Origin: DASTPP01 sp035762175
GTDB taxonomy: Bacteria; Myxococcota_A; Polyangia; Polyangiales; Polyangiaceae
Length of the DNA: 20,973 nt
Direction of reading: 5' to 3'
Assembly: GCA_035762175.1 (NCBI GenBank)
Contig: DASTPP010000163.1
Location: forward strand, 1-20,973
A program made the position numbers and the translations under genes. Shown here piece by piece: positions 13,932 through 20,973 of the stretch (within the stretch, counting starts at the first letter, position 1; every line of letters starts with the position of its first letter). Under the pieces are notes generated by a model that saw only the letters and a program-made list of their open reading frames with translations, made no database searches and had not been told where the DNA came from.

Positions 13932-16900
13932 ATGCCAGCGAGAACGCCTCCCAGAACCGTCCCTCTCGATCGGTCCAAAGCCCTCAACGCGCTGCGCCGC
14001 ATCTCGCCTCACCTGCCGGCGGGCATGGCTCGGTTGGCCGACGACTTGGCCAAACTACTCGAAGCCGACGGGACGGCGTCCGTCGATGCAATTCACAAGG
14101 CGCTCTTTCCTGCGGCTGAAGACACGGCCAGCGCGAGCGCGCAGCTGTCGAAGCTGCTGAAGACCATCGACGCCTGTGCGGAGGGCGAAGGGTTGCTGCT
14201 CAAGCACGCCTACAAGGGCGCGAAGCGAGAGGGCGTCGCCAAGCGCCGGCTCTACTTCACCGGCCCGAGGCCCGCGTTGGTGGCAGACACCGAGGGCCTC
14301 AATGCCATACCTCCGCAAGAGCTGATCCCGGGCCAGACGGGGCAGAGACTCGTCGATGAGCGTCGCGTCATTCTGCTGACCTTCAACGACCATGAGTACG
14401 CCGCCGTACGCAAGGCCTTTTACCCGATGGGCCGCCCGCCCGTTCGGAATGAGGGTGACGTGTCGGTCGACGACCTGGGCGTTCACGGCGGCCTCCGGGT
14501 GCTGCATTGCCATAGCCGGCAGGGCAACCGCCAATCGCAGCGCGTCACCACCAACTTGGAGCGGGCCTACGAGCCGCTGGCCATCATCGCCGTAGGCATC
14601 GCGTTCGGCGTCGACGAGGGCAAGCAGACTATCGGCGACGTACTGATCTCCGAGTTCATTTGCGACTACGAACCCGCCAAGGCCAGCAAAGATGGCACGC
14701 TGGTGCTGCGCGGCCCCAGGCCCCCCGCTTCGCCGCGCCTTTTCAACGCCTTGAAAGAGCTCGACTTGCGCGAGCGCAACTGCGACGAGAGCGCCTGCTG
14801 GCCCACCCTGCGCTTCGGCGGCTTGCTCAGCGGTGACAAGCTGATCGACAACCAGCATTACCGCGACCAACTGCAACGACTCGCCAACTCAGACCAGTTC
14901 ATCGGCGGCGAGATGGAGGGCGCCGGCATCTCCGCGGCACTCGCGGGGCGGCCAATCGATTGGATCGTCGTCAAGGCGATTTGCGACTGGGCCGACGGTC
15001 GCAAGGCCGAAGACAAGGAGCGTCGACAGCAACATGCTGCCGCCAACGCCGCGCAGGTGGTCAAGGCCTTGCTCGACACTGGCACGTTGTACCAAGACCA
15101 TTCGGGCTCACGCCGTCAGCGAGCGCTGGTGCCGCCACAACTGGTCGACAAGCTTACGCGTGCCCGTCAACTAGCCCGCCGCCAGCACCTGCCCGAGGCC
15201 AGCGGCCCTGGCTACCTCGTCGAGGGGCAGGGCGGCCTACGAACCGAGCTCGACACGCTCATGAGCACGCCCGAGCAGGCTCCGGCAGAGCCCCCGACCG
15301 ACCGACCGACGGCGGTCGCCTTCGACGACATCATCGCCTGGGCCAAAGACCCAGACGATCGACCTCTTTACGCGCTACTCGGCGAGTACGGCATGGGCAA
15401 GACGACCACCTGCCAACGCGTCGCGGCGCACCTGCGCGAATTGCATGAGAAGAACCCGGCCGTGCCCTTGCCGCTCTATTTCGATCTGCGCAAGGTCGAG
15501 CGGGTGGTGGCCGCCAGCGCACATCACCCGGGCCGGGTGCCGACCTTGCAAGAGAGCATCGAAGACTGCCTGCGCCATGGCTACCTGCACGAGGAGGGCG
15601 AGCCGCCGCGCTACGATGAAGTGCTCGAGGCGATTGACGAGGGCGCCTTGGTCATCTTCGACGGGCTCGACGAGGTGCTCTCGCGCATCGGCGACAAGCA
15701 AGGCCTGAGCTTCACGGCCAACCTGCTCAAGCTGCTGCCCGAGGCCGCCGCGCGCGCCGCCAAGAGCGGCGCCGGCTCCGGCGAGCGCCGCCCGCCGCGC
15801 GTGCTCTTGTCGTGCCGAACGCAGTTCTTTCGCAACCTGGCCGAGCAGCACAACCACTTCACCGGCGAGCACCGGGGCGCGCAAGGGGCGCGGCAGTACC
15901 GGGCGCTCGTGCTGCTACCCTTCGGCGACAAAGAGATTCGGGCCTACTTGAAGGCCGTGTTCCCCGATGAAGATGTGCCGCGGTTGATGAGCCAGATCGA
16001 GTCGGTGCACAACCTGCGCGAACTGGCCGGCCGCCCCTTCACGCTCAAGCTGGTGGCGCAGTTCATACCTCGCATCGAAGAGTGGCGCGCCGCGGGGCGT
16101 CGCGTCACCGGCGCCACTTTGTACCGCGAGGTCGCGCGCGAGTGGCTCATTCGCGACAAACAGAAGCAGAGCTTTCAGCCCGAAGATAAAGAGCAGCTCG
16201 CCGGCGATCTCGCGGCCTACCTCTGGCGCGAGGGCCAGCGAGGCTTGAGCGCTCGCGAGCTCGAGGCCTGGCTGGGTCGCTGGCTCGCCCGGCAAGACCC
16301 CCACGCCGACTTTCAGACCAAGCCGCGAGACCTGCTGCAAGAAGATCTACGTAACTCCACCTTTCTACGCCGCCAAGACGGCGGGCGGCCCGAAGATAGC
16401 CGCTTTGAGTTCGCGCACACCTCGCTGCAAGAGTTCTTTCTGGCCGACCATTTGTGGCGCGTCTTGCGGAGCGGCGGGCCCCCCGACGGGCCGGCACGCC
16501 AGTGCTGGGTGCTGCCCATGCCGAGCGACGAGACCCTCGACTTCTTGGGTCAGATGCTGGCCGAAGAGGGGGGCGCCGGGGGGGGACTGTCTCATGGCTC
16601 CGCCTTGGCCACCTTGTCGAGATGGCGTGCGCCCTACCTGGCGCAAGCTAGTGAGCTGCAACTCGCTTACGCGCTGCGCGCGCACCGCAAGGGGTGGCCC
16701 ATGCCGACCTTGGTGGGCATCGACTTGCAGGGCGCCGATCTGAGCGACTGGCATTTCGGTAGCCGCAGGGAAGAGCCTTCGAGTGCATCGCCGCGGCTGG
16801 CGATGAACGGGGCGAACCTGCAGGGGGCGCGGTTGCGGCGGGCGCGGTTCTGGCACGTCCTTCTCGACGACGCGACATTCACCGGTGCGTTCGCGACCCA

Positions 16901-17531
16901 GGCCGAATTCTTGGGCTGCTCGGCGCGGCGTACGACCTGGGCTTACGCCGACCTGGCGGGGGCGGTGTTTCGCCGCACGGGGCTAGACTCTGCCCGCTTC
17001 GATCACGTCGAGCAAAGCTTGGTACGCTTTCTTCGTTGCCCAGGTATGCTTGAAGCAACGCCGAGACCGAGAGTCGACCGCCGCTTGGCTCTGAGCGGTG
17101 GCCACTACTGGTTCGTCCAATCCTGTTCGATTTCACCAGATGGCCGCTGGCTCCTCTCGGCGGGGGTCGACACGACGCTACGCGTGTGGAATGTCGCATC
17201 GGGCGAATGCGTCGGCGTACTACGCGGGCACGAGGGCGGGGTCCGCGCCTGCGCCTTCTCGCCCGACGGCCGCTCGCTCATCTCCGGGGGCGGTGACGGC
17301 ACGCTGCGGTTGTGGACGATCGCCACGGGCGAATGTACGCAAGCCCACCTCCACGTTGACCAAGGCTCTGCCGCCTGGCGCCCTGGTACCAACCGCCTTC
17401 TGCACGCGCTTGGCAGCGCCTGGCGTCACCTCGGCTGGTTCGGCCGCGATGAGTGGGGCGAGCCCGCGGTGTGGCCGCTCGAGGCCGTCGTTGAGAGGGC
17501 TGACAGCGAGGAGGAGATCAAAATTACCTGA
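13932..17531 (+). CDS. NLR-like STAND protein: PNP-type effector, NACHT NTPase, pentapeptide repeats, WD40 (probable anti-phage gene)
   Basis: 1199 residues. Residues 1-140 are a helical module that may be an adaptor. Residues 140-380 resemble purine nucleoside phosphorylase/MTA-nucleosidase folds: FGGLLSGDKLID, GGEMEGAGISAAL (E327, E329) and IVVKAICDWADG (D352). Residues 478-640 are a NACHT domain: Walker A GEYGMGKTT (K490), Walker B ALVIFDGLDEVLSR (D577, D580, E581) and LLSCRTQFF (R629). A helical region ends with FAHTSLQEFFLADHL. Residues 925-1036 are pentapeptide-like (GADLS, GANLQ, GARLR, ADLAGAVF). Residues 1060-1147 hold two WD40 blades, and a degenerate third follows (GSAWRHLGWF). By analogy with bacterial NACHT and Avs proteins, the C-terminus would sense a phage product, NACHT oligomerise, and the PNP module attack nucleosides or nucleotides. 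ATG has AGGGG 4 nt upstream. Codon use is less GC-biased than neighbours. Confidence 0.88.
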   Translation: MPARTPPRTVPLDRSKALNALRRISPHLPAGMARLADDLAKLLEADGTASVDAIHKALFPAAEDTASASAQLSKLLKTIDACAEGEGLLLKHAYKGAKREGVAKRRLYFTGPRPALVADTEGLNAIPPQELIPGQTGQRLVDERRVILLTFNDHEYAAVRKAFYPMGRPPVRNEGDVSVDDLGVHGGLRVLHCHSRQGNRQSQRVTTNLERAYEPLAIIAVGIAFGVDEGKQTIGDVLISEFICDYEPAKASKDGTLVLRGPRPPASPRLFNALKELDLRERNCDESACWPTLRFGGLLSGDKLIDNQHYRDQLQRLANSDQFIGGEMEGAGISAALAGRPIDWIVVKAICDWADGRKAEDKERRQQHAAANAAQVVKALLDTGTLYQDHSGSRRQRALVPPQLVDKLTRARQLARRQHLPEASGPGYLVEGQGGLRTELDTLMSTPEQAPAEPPTDRPTAVAFDDIIAWAKDPDDRPLYALLGEYGMGKTTTCQRVAAHLRELHEKNPAVPLPLYFDLRKVERVVAASAHHPGRVPTLQESIEDCLRHGYLHEEGEPPRYDEVLEAIDEGALVIFDGLDEVLSRIGDKQGLSFTANLLKLLPEAAARAAKSGAGSGERRPPRVLLSCRTQFFRNLAEQHNHFTGEHRGAQGARQYRALVLLPFGDKEIRAYLKAVFPDEDVPRLMSQIESVHNLRELAGRPFTLKLVAQFIPRIEEWRAAGRRVTGATLYREVAREWLIRDKQKQSFQPEDKEQLAGDLAAYLWREGQRGLSARELEAWLGRWLARQDPHADFQTKPRDLLQEDLRNSTFLRRQDGGRPEDSRFEFAHTSLQEFFLADHLWRVLRSGGPPDGPARQCWVLPMPSDETLDFLGQMLAEEGGAGGGLSHGSALATLSRWRAPYLAQASELQLAYALRAHRKGWPMPTLVGIDLQGADLSDWHFGSRREEPSSASPRLAMNGANLQGARLRRARFWHVLLDDATFTGAFATQAEFLGCSARRTTWAYADLAGAVFRRTGLDSARFDHVEQSLVRFLRCPGMLEATPRPRVDRRLALSGGHYWFVQSCSISPDGRWLLSAGVDTTLRVWNVASGECVGVLRGHEGGVRACAFSPDGRSLISGGGDGTLRLWTIATGECTQAHLHVDQGSAAWRPGTNRLLHALGSAWRHLGWFGRDEWGEPAVWPLEAVVERADSEEEIKIT

Positions 17532-17733
17532 TGTGAGGGGCGCCCCCGAGCGCGCGTTGGGGGGAGCGGCGCATCGGGCGACCTGCGTCGCGGTGGCCCG
17601 TACGCTGCCTCGGGCCCTGGGGCCGGTCGCACCGTCGGCCCGTGCGGCGCCTGGCAGGGGACAGGTCGATGGCGGGCGGGGTAGGGGAGGGGCACGAGTG
17701 CGACCGAGCGTGCGTGTCGCGAGCGACGGCGCC

Positions 17734-17757
17734 AGGAGGGCACTTGCGTGCCCTCCT
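17734..17757 (+). terminator. perfect 10-bp hairpin downstream of the NACHT gene
   Basis: AGGAGGGCAC, a TTGC loop and GTGCCCTCCT form a perfect stem about 200 nt after the NACHT stop codon. There is no T-tract. The 200 nt between stop and hairpin hold no gene that I can support. Confidence 0.45.
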
Positions 17758-17850
17758 ATGAGCGGCGGGGCGCGGCGAGGGGCGCTCGTGGCATGCGTCT
17801 TGCGAGCTTCGCCCGACGCGATGTTTCGTCATTCTTCTCGAAACGACACA

Positions 17851-17878
17851 TTGCCTTCTATCCGCAATGCGCTATTCT
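17851..17878 (+). promoter_or_regulatory. candidate promoter of the recombinase operon
   Basis: TTGCCT at 17851-17856 and TATTCT at 17873-17878 are 16 bp apart, each matching four of six consensus bases, in a locally AT-richer stretch. An inverted repeat, GTTTCG (17823-17828) and CGAAAC (17839-17844), lies just upstream of the -35 and could be an operator. The predicted leader is about 125 nt. Confidence 0.45.
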
Positions 17879-17893
17879 TCTGTTCAGGCGACG

Positions 17894-17970
17894 CGCCTCG
17901 CACGGTTGCGAGGCGACTTCTCGTCGCCCGCCCATAGCGGCTCTCGCATCGGCTGGTACCCGACGCGAGA
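17894..17970 (+). promoter_or_regulatory. structured leader with mutually exclusive hairpins
   Basis: Hairpin A is CGCCTCGC (17894-17901), a 6-nt loop and GCGAGGCG (17908-17915). Hairpin B is GGCGAC (17912-17917), a 5-nt loop and GTCGCC (17923-17928). They share bases 17912-17915, so only one can form at a time. Hairpin C pairs 17942-17952 with 17960-17970 (10 bp, one mismatch, 7-nt loop). This could be an attenuator or protein-binding leader ahead of the gene at 18012; GC-rich DNA also forms hairpins by chance. Confidence 0.35.
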
Positions 17971-18011
17971 ACCTGGGCCTCACCCGTTCACCAACAACGG
18001 AGACGAGACTT

Positions 18012-18548
18012 ATGGCCAGAGTACCGCGCCGCCGCCCGAACGGCAAATCCGCCCCGCTTCCGCCGCCCGAACCGCGCCCCGACCGCGACCCGCCCCCGCC
18101 CAAGCTCTGCCCCGCCGACGAGCTCGACGCCCGCCTCGAAGACACCGGCGAGGGCGCCTTTCTGCACGGCCTCGAGCAGCGCATCGTCTACCCCACCTTG
18201 GTCGAAGAGGTCACCGAGGCCGGCATGCGCATCATGCGGGTGGTTCGCGAGCACGACGACCCCGCGCTCTGGTCGTGGTACGAAGACCTTGAATGCGACC
18301 TCGGCTTCGTCCGCGAGCGCGCCGCGTTTAGTATGGGCTGGGAGCACGGGTCGGCCGACGGCCGCGCCGAGTTCTTTCGCTCGCAGGCGCCCGCCCTCAG
18401 CAAGAAGGCCAAGCGCCTGGCCGACCAGGCCCGCGCGCTCGTGGTCAACGGCGGCGTGAGCCCGCACGAGGCGACGGCGATTTTGCTCGAGACGGCCTGG
18501 AGAGCCCTCTCCTTGATACCCCCCCTCCCCCCGAATCCGTCGGTCTAG
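18012..18548 (+). CDS. recombinase-operon protein of unknown function
   Basis: 178 residues from ATG 18012, which has GGAG 10 nt upstream. The frame is open further back but without coding bias, so the ATG is preferred. Residues 1-40 are a basic Pro-rich tail (MARVPRRRPNG, PPPEPRPDRDPPPP). Residues 45-165 are helical with no signal or membrane span: HGLEQRIVYPTLVEEVTEAGMRIMRVV, DLECDLGFVRERAAFSMGWEHGSADGR, LSKKAKRLADQARALVV and SPHEATAILLETAWRAL. I do not recognise a family. It opens a tightly packed operon with the serine recombinase, so an accessory role in recombination is likely. Its 3' end runs through two C tracts (C7 at 18519-18525, C6 at 18527-18532), where the next frame takes over the coding signal. 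Confidence 0.72.
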   Translation: MARVPRRRPNGKSAPLPPPEPRPDRDPPPPKLCPADELDARLEDTGEGAFLHGLEQRIVYPTLVEEVTEAGMRIMRVVREHDDPALWSWYEDLECDLGFVRERAAFSMGWEHGSADGRAEFFRSQAPALSKKAKRLADQARALVVNGGVSPHEATAILLETAWRALSLIPPLPPNPSV

Positions 18549-18550
18549 AC

Positions 18551-18883
18551 GACGCCGACCACGTCGTCGTCCTCGACCCGACCCACCCGCTCTTTTCTCG
18601 GCGCTTCCGCTGCGTGCCCCTGTCCCACCAGGACACGCGCGTGGCGCACGTCTTGGTCGACTACCGCGACGGCCACCGGCTGCGCCTGCCCCGCGCCTCG
18701 CTCGTGCCCCCCGCCGGGCCGGCGACCAAGCTGACGGCGGCCTCAGTGGCGGACTTGGTCGCCCTCGTTCAAGCGTTCGGCCATGGCCCTCGCCCCTCGT
18801 CACCTGTGGCGGACGCTGTCCGACGACCTGAAACGAAGCATCCTCGACGAGCTGGTGCGCGTGGCCGCCGAGGTGCTCGATGA
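18551..18883 (+). CDS. DUF5372-like recombinase-associated protein (start uncertain)
   Basis: A second frame shows strong coding bias from at least 18551 to about 18782: HVVVLDPTHPLFSRRFRCV, VAHVLVDYRDGHRLRLP and the helix TAASVADLVALVQAF. The pattern THPLF..RF...HVLV.YRDG...R.P resembles small DUF5372-type proteins found beside recombinases, from memory and not verified. No ATG, GTG or TTG precedes the conserved part; the first GTG (18614) would cut off the HPLF motif. Possible explanations are a CTG start at 18497, a frameshift from the preceding gene at the C tracts, or a sequencing indel there. The stop TGA (18881-18883) overlaps the recombinase ATG (18880). After about 18783 this frame loses its coding bias, so the last 33 residues may be only a read-through tail. 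Confidence 0.6.
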   Translation, partial: DADHVVVLDPTHPLFSRRFRCVPLSHQDTRVAHVLVDYRDGHRLRLPRASLVPPAGPATKLTAASVADLVALVQAFGHGPRPSSPVADAVRRPETKHPRRAGARGRRGAR

Positions 18884-19055
18884 ACAACGCCGAGCTCGTC
18901 CAGGATCACCACCGCGCCCGCAAGGCGGTCATCTACATTCGCCAATCCACCCCCCATCAAGTGATGACCAACGTCGAGAGCCGCGCGATGCAACGCGCCC
19001 TGCGCGAGACGGCCAAGCGGCTCGGCTGGGACGAGGCGCGCATCGAACTCGTTGA
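18783..19055 (+). CDS. small nested ORF before the recombinase
   Basis: From ATG 18783 this third frame takes over the coding bias exactly where the preceding frame loses it. Residues 1-35 (HLWRTLSDDLKRSILDEL, VRVAAEVLDEQ) form an amphipathic helix of the kind seen in short proteins encoded just before large serine recombinases. After about residue 36 the recombinase frame dominates, and the rest is an Arg/Pro/His-rich tail up to the stop at 19055, so the ORF overlaps the recombinase start by 176 nt. No clear ribosome binding site precedes it; coupling to the upstream ORF is possible. Alternatively it is the shifted C-terminal part of that ORF. Confidence 0.5.
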   Translation: MALAPRHLWRTLSDDLKRSILDELVRVAAEVLDEQRRARPGSPPRPQGGHLHSPIHPPSSDDQRREPRDATRPARDGQAARLGRGAHRTR

Positions 19056-20934
19056 GTCCGACACCGGCGTCTCGGCCCGCAGCACCGAGGGCCGCGACGG
19101 GTACAAGAACTTGCTCGGCCTCATCGCCATGGGCGTCGTCGGCCTCGTGCTCAGTTACGAGAGCGCGCGCCTGTCGCGAAACTGCACCGATTGGTATCCG
19201 CTGCTCGACCTGTGCGCCTACGCGCGCTGTCTGATTGCCGACCGCGACGGCGTCTACGACCCGTCCTCGCCCAACGGGCGGCTGCTCCTCGGCATGAAGG
19301 GCATCGTGAGCGAAGTCGAGCTGCACACCTTGCGCGGCCGCCTGCTCGCGGGCGTGCAGAACAAGGCGCGCCGGGGCGAGCTCGCCGTCGCCCTGCCGGT
19401 CGGGCTCGTGCGGCTCGACGACGGGCGCGTGGTCAAGAACCCCGACGTGCACGTGCAGGCGCTCATCGCGTCCGTCTTCGCCACCTTCCTCGAGCGGCGC
19501 TCGGTGGGCAAGGTCGTGCGCCACCTCAACCAGCAGGGGGTGTTGCTGCCACGCCGCCACGACAACGAACGCACCGTCTGGCGCCCGGCCTCGGTCGTGT
19601 CCGTCAGCGCCATCTTGCGCAACCCCGCCTACGCCGGCGCGTTCGCCTACGGGCGCACCGAGTCGGTGCGCCCGCCGGGCGGCGCGGGGCCGGCGCGGCA
19701 GCGGCGGCGCGCGCTGGAAGACTGGGCCGTGCTGGTGCACGATCGCTACCCCGCCTACGTCCCGTGGGAGACCTTCCTCCGCATCCGAGCCCTCATGCGC
19801 GACAACCACGCCGACTACCGCCAGAAGCTTAGCCGCGGCGTCGCCCGCGACGGCGCGGCGCTCTTGCACGGGATCCTGTACTGCGGCGAATGCGGTCGCA
19901 AGATGACGGTCCACTACCAGCGCGGGCCGCGCTACGTCTGCTCGTCGCAGACGTCACAGACCGGCGCACGCGTCTGCCAACACGTGGCCGCCGGCCCGCT
20001 CGACGCCTACGCCGTGCGGGCCTTCTTCGAGGCGCTCGCGCCGGCCGAGCTGGACGTCTACGCGCGGGCCCTCCAGGCGTGCCGTGCCGTCGACGCGAGC
20101 GCCGAACGGGCGAGAGCGCGCGAGCTCGAACGGCTGCGCTACGAGGTGCACCTGGCGCGCAAGCAATACGACCGCGTCGACCCCGACAACCGACTGGTCG
20201 CCGCCGAACTCGAGCGCCGCTGGGAGGTCGCCTTGCGCGCCTTGCACGAGGCGGAGGCGAAGGCGGTGCCGACGTGCGACGCGACCGACGCCGGCCTCGA
20301 GCCCGGCCCGTCGGACGAGTTGCGCGCCGCCTTCACCTCGCTCGGCGAGGGGCTGCCTCGGCTCTGGCGAGGCGACGCCTTGACGCGCGCGCAGCGCAAG
20401 TCGCTGTTGCGATGCCTGATCGACAAGGTCGTCGTCCGGCGCGACCGGCGCGACCGGGCGAAGGCGCGCGTGGTGTGGAAGGGCGGCGCGGTGAGCGAAG
20501 CGGACGTGCCGATGACGGTGGGCTCGGTGCGCGACCTGAGCGACTTCGCGGCCCTGGAGGCGCGGGCGCTGGAGCTGGCAGCCGAGGGCCTGTCGGACGC
20601 GCAAGCGGCGCGCAGGCTGACCGCCGAGGGATTCCGTTCGGCGCAACTCGGGGGCGTGCGCCCGTATACCGTGGAGGCAATCCGCGCACGCCACGGGCGT
20701 CGCCACCCCGCGCGTCTGCCGTGCCACGTCGAAGGCTCGCTCACGGTGCCCGAACTCGAGCGCGCGCTCGGCATCCCCCGCGATTGGATCTATGACCAGA
20801 TCCAACGGGGCCTGGTGCGAGCGAAGCGCGACCCCGACACGAACGTCTATCTCGTTGACGACACGCCCGAGACCCGAGAGCAAATCCGTACCTTGCGCAA
20901 GCGCCTGGTCCCCAACCCACGGGTTCGGCGCTGA
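18880..20934 (+). CDS. large serine recombinase (resolvase/integrase family) with C-terminal HTH
   Basis: 684 residues. The N-terminal catalytic domain (about 15-155) has AVIYIRQST with S23 as the nucleophile and GVVGLVLSYESARLSRN with the family Arg residues. The recombinase domain (about 160-320) has VVRHLNQQGVLLP and VSAILRNPAYAGAFAYGR. A zinc ribbon follows (LYCGECGRKMTVHY, C335 and C338, then YVCSS and RVCQHV), then a coiled coil (RARELERLRYEVHLARKQYD). The C-terminus adds two HTH-like parts: LSDAQAARRLTAEGF, and an excisionase/MerR-like LTVPELERALGIPRDWIYDQ followed by RGLVRAKRD. Such enzymes integrate or excise mobile DNA without a tyrosine recombinase. ATG overlaps the preceding stop (ATGA), with GAGG 6 nt upstream. 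No att site could be identified by eye. Confidence 0.9.
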   Translation: MNNAELVQDHHRARKAVIYIRQSTPHQVMTNVESRAMQRALRETAKRLGWDEARIELVESDTGVSARSTEGRDGYKNLLGLIAMGVVGLVLSYESARLSRNCTDWYPLLDLCAYARCLIADRDGVYDPSSPNGRLLLGMKGIVSEVELHTLRGRLLAGVQNKARRGELAVALPVGLVRLDDGRVVKNPDVHVQALIASVFATFLERRSVGKVVRHLNQQGVLLPRRHDNERTVWRPASVVSVSAILRNPAYAGAFAYGRTESVRPPGGAGPARQRRRALEDWAVLVHDRYPAYVPWETFLRIRALMRDNHADYRQKLSRGVARDGAALLHGILYCGECGRKMTVHYQRGPRYVCSSQTSQTGARVCQHVAAGPLDAYAVRAFFEALAPAELDVYARALQACRAVDASAERARARELERLRYEVHLARKQYDRVDPDNRLVAAELERRWEVALRALHEAEAKAVPTCDATDAGLEPGPSDELRAAFTSLGEGLPRLWRGDALTRAQRKSLLRCLIDKVVVRRDRRDRAKARVVWKGGAVSEADVPMTVGSVRDLSDFAALEARALELAAEGLSDAQAARRLTAEGFRSAQLGGVRPYTVEAIRARHGRRHPARLPCHVEGSLTVPELERALGIPRDWIYDQIQRGLVRAKRDPDTNVYLVDDTPETREQIRTLRKRLVPNPRVRR

Positions 20935-20947
20935 AGGGAGCACCAAG

Positions 20948-20973
20948 ATGTCGACTCCGGGCCATTTTGCACA
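20948..20973 (+). CDS. first codons of the next operon gene (3' truncated)
   Basis: ATG at 20948 follows the recombinase stop by 13 nt, with AAGGGAG 7 nt upstream. Only MSTPGHFA is visible before the window ends. The spacing and ribosome binding site suggest a further gene of the recombinase operon; nothing can be said of its product. Confidence 0.5.

Noticed and set aside
17748..18011. N-terminal extension of the 178-residue protein
   Set aside because: The frame is open, but it crosses a perfect hairpin and the candidate promoter and lacks coding bias. ATG 18012 has a ribosome binding site.

Overview
The window looks like chromosomal DNA of a very GC-rich soil myxobacterium, most likely of the Polyangia/Sorangium type. 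This is inferred, not proven. The basis is very high third-position GC, GTG starts, secreted proteins with long Gly/Ser spacers after a signal peptide (one with the Cys-Gly...Leu-Gly-Ile-Asp-Asp start often seen in that group), and many GC-rich intergenic repeats. No rRNA, tRNA or CRISPR array was seen.

Bases 1-7.9 kb are compact housekeeping and accessory genes: the tail of a beta-sandwich protein overlapping a VWA (CoxE-like) gene; a small membrane protein; a probable two-gene sulfur operon (Cys/Met-type PLP enzyme followed by a tandem OsmC protein); a divergently oriented DUF4397-like lipoprotein; an isopenicillin-N-epimerase-like PLP enzyme; and directly after it a coding-like stretch with no start codon. 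Three genes here have a -10-like hexamer only 6-8 nt before the start codon, which suggests leaderless transcripts.

Bases 8.0-13.0 kb carry an exported trypsin-like protease with a Gly-rich spacer and a somatomedin-B-like module, a Cys-rich lipoprotein on the minus strand, and a plus-strand gene of unknown function that ends at a strong intrinsic terminator. The spaces between them hold three different repeat structures: 31-bp tandem copies, 52-bp tandem copies, and a 203-bp composite inverted repeat.

Bases 13.1-17.75 kb are the most interesting part. An array of eight 14-bp cores sits at an exact 42-bp period and strictly alternates in orientation. An AT-richer segment with a candidate promoter follows, then a 1199-residue NLR-like gene: N-terminal helical module, nucleoside-phosphorylase-type effector, NACHT NTPase, pentapeptide repeats and a short WD40 C-terminus. 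It has the architecture of a single-gene anti-phage (STAND/NACHT) sensor-effector and ends before a perfect 10-bp hairpin.

Bases 17.8-20.97 kb hold a recombinase operon: a promoter, a leader with alternative hairpins, a 178-residue protein of unknown function, a DUF5372-like ORF without a canonical start, a small ORF nested in a third frame, a large serine recombinase with an added C-terminal HTH, and the first codons of another gene. Its position next to the NACHT gene suggests, but does not prove, that the defence gene belongs to a mobile or formerly mobile island.
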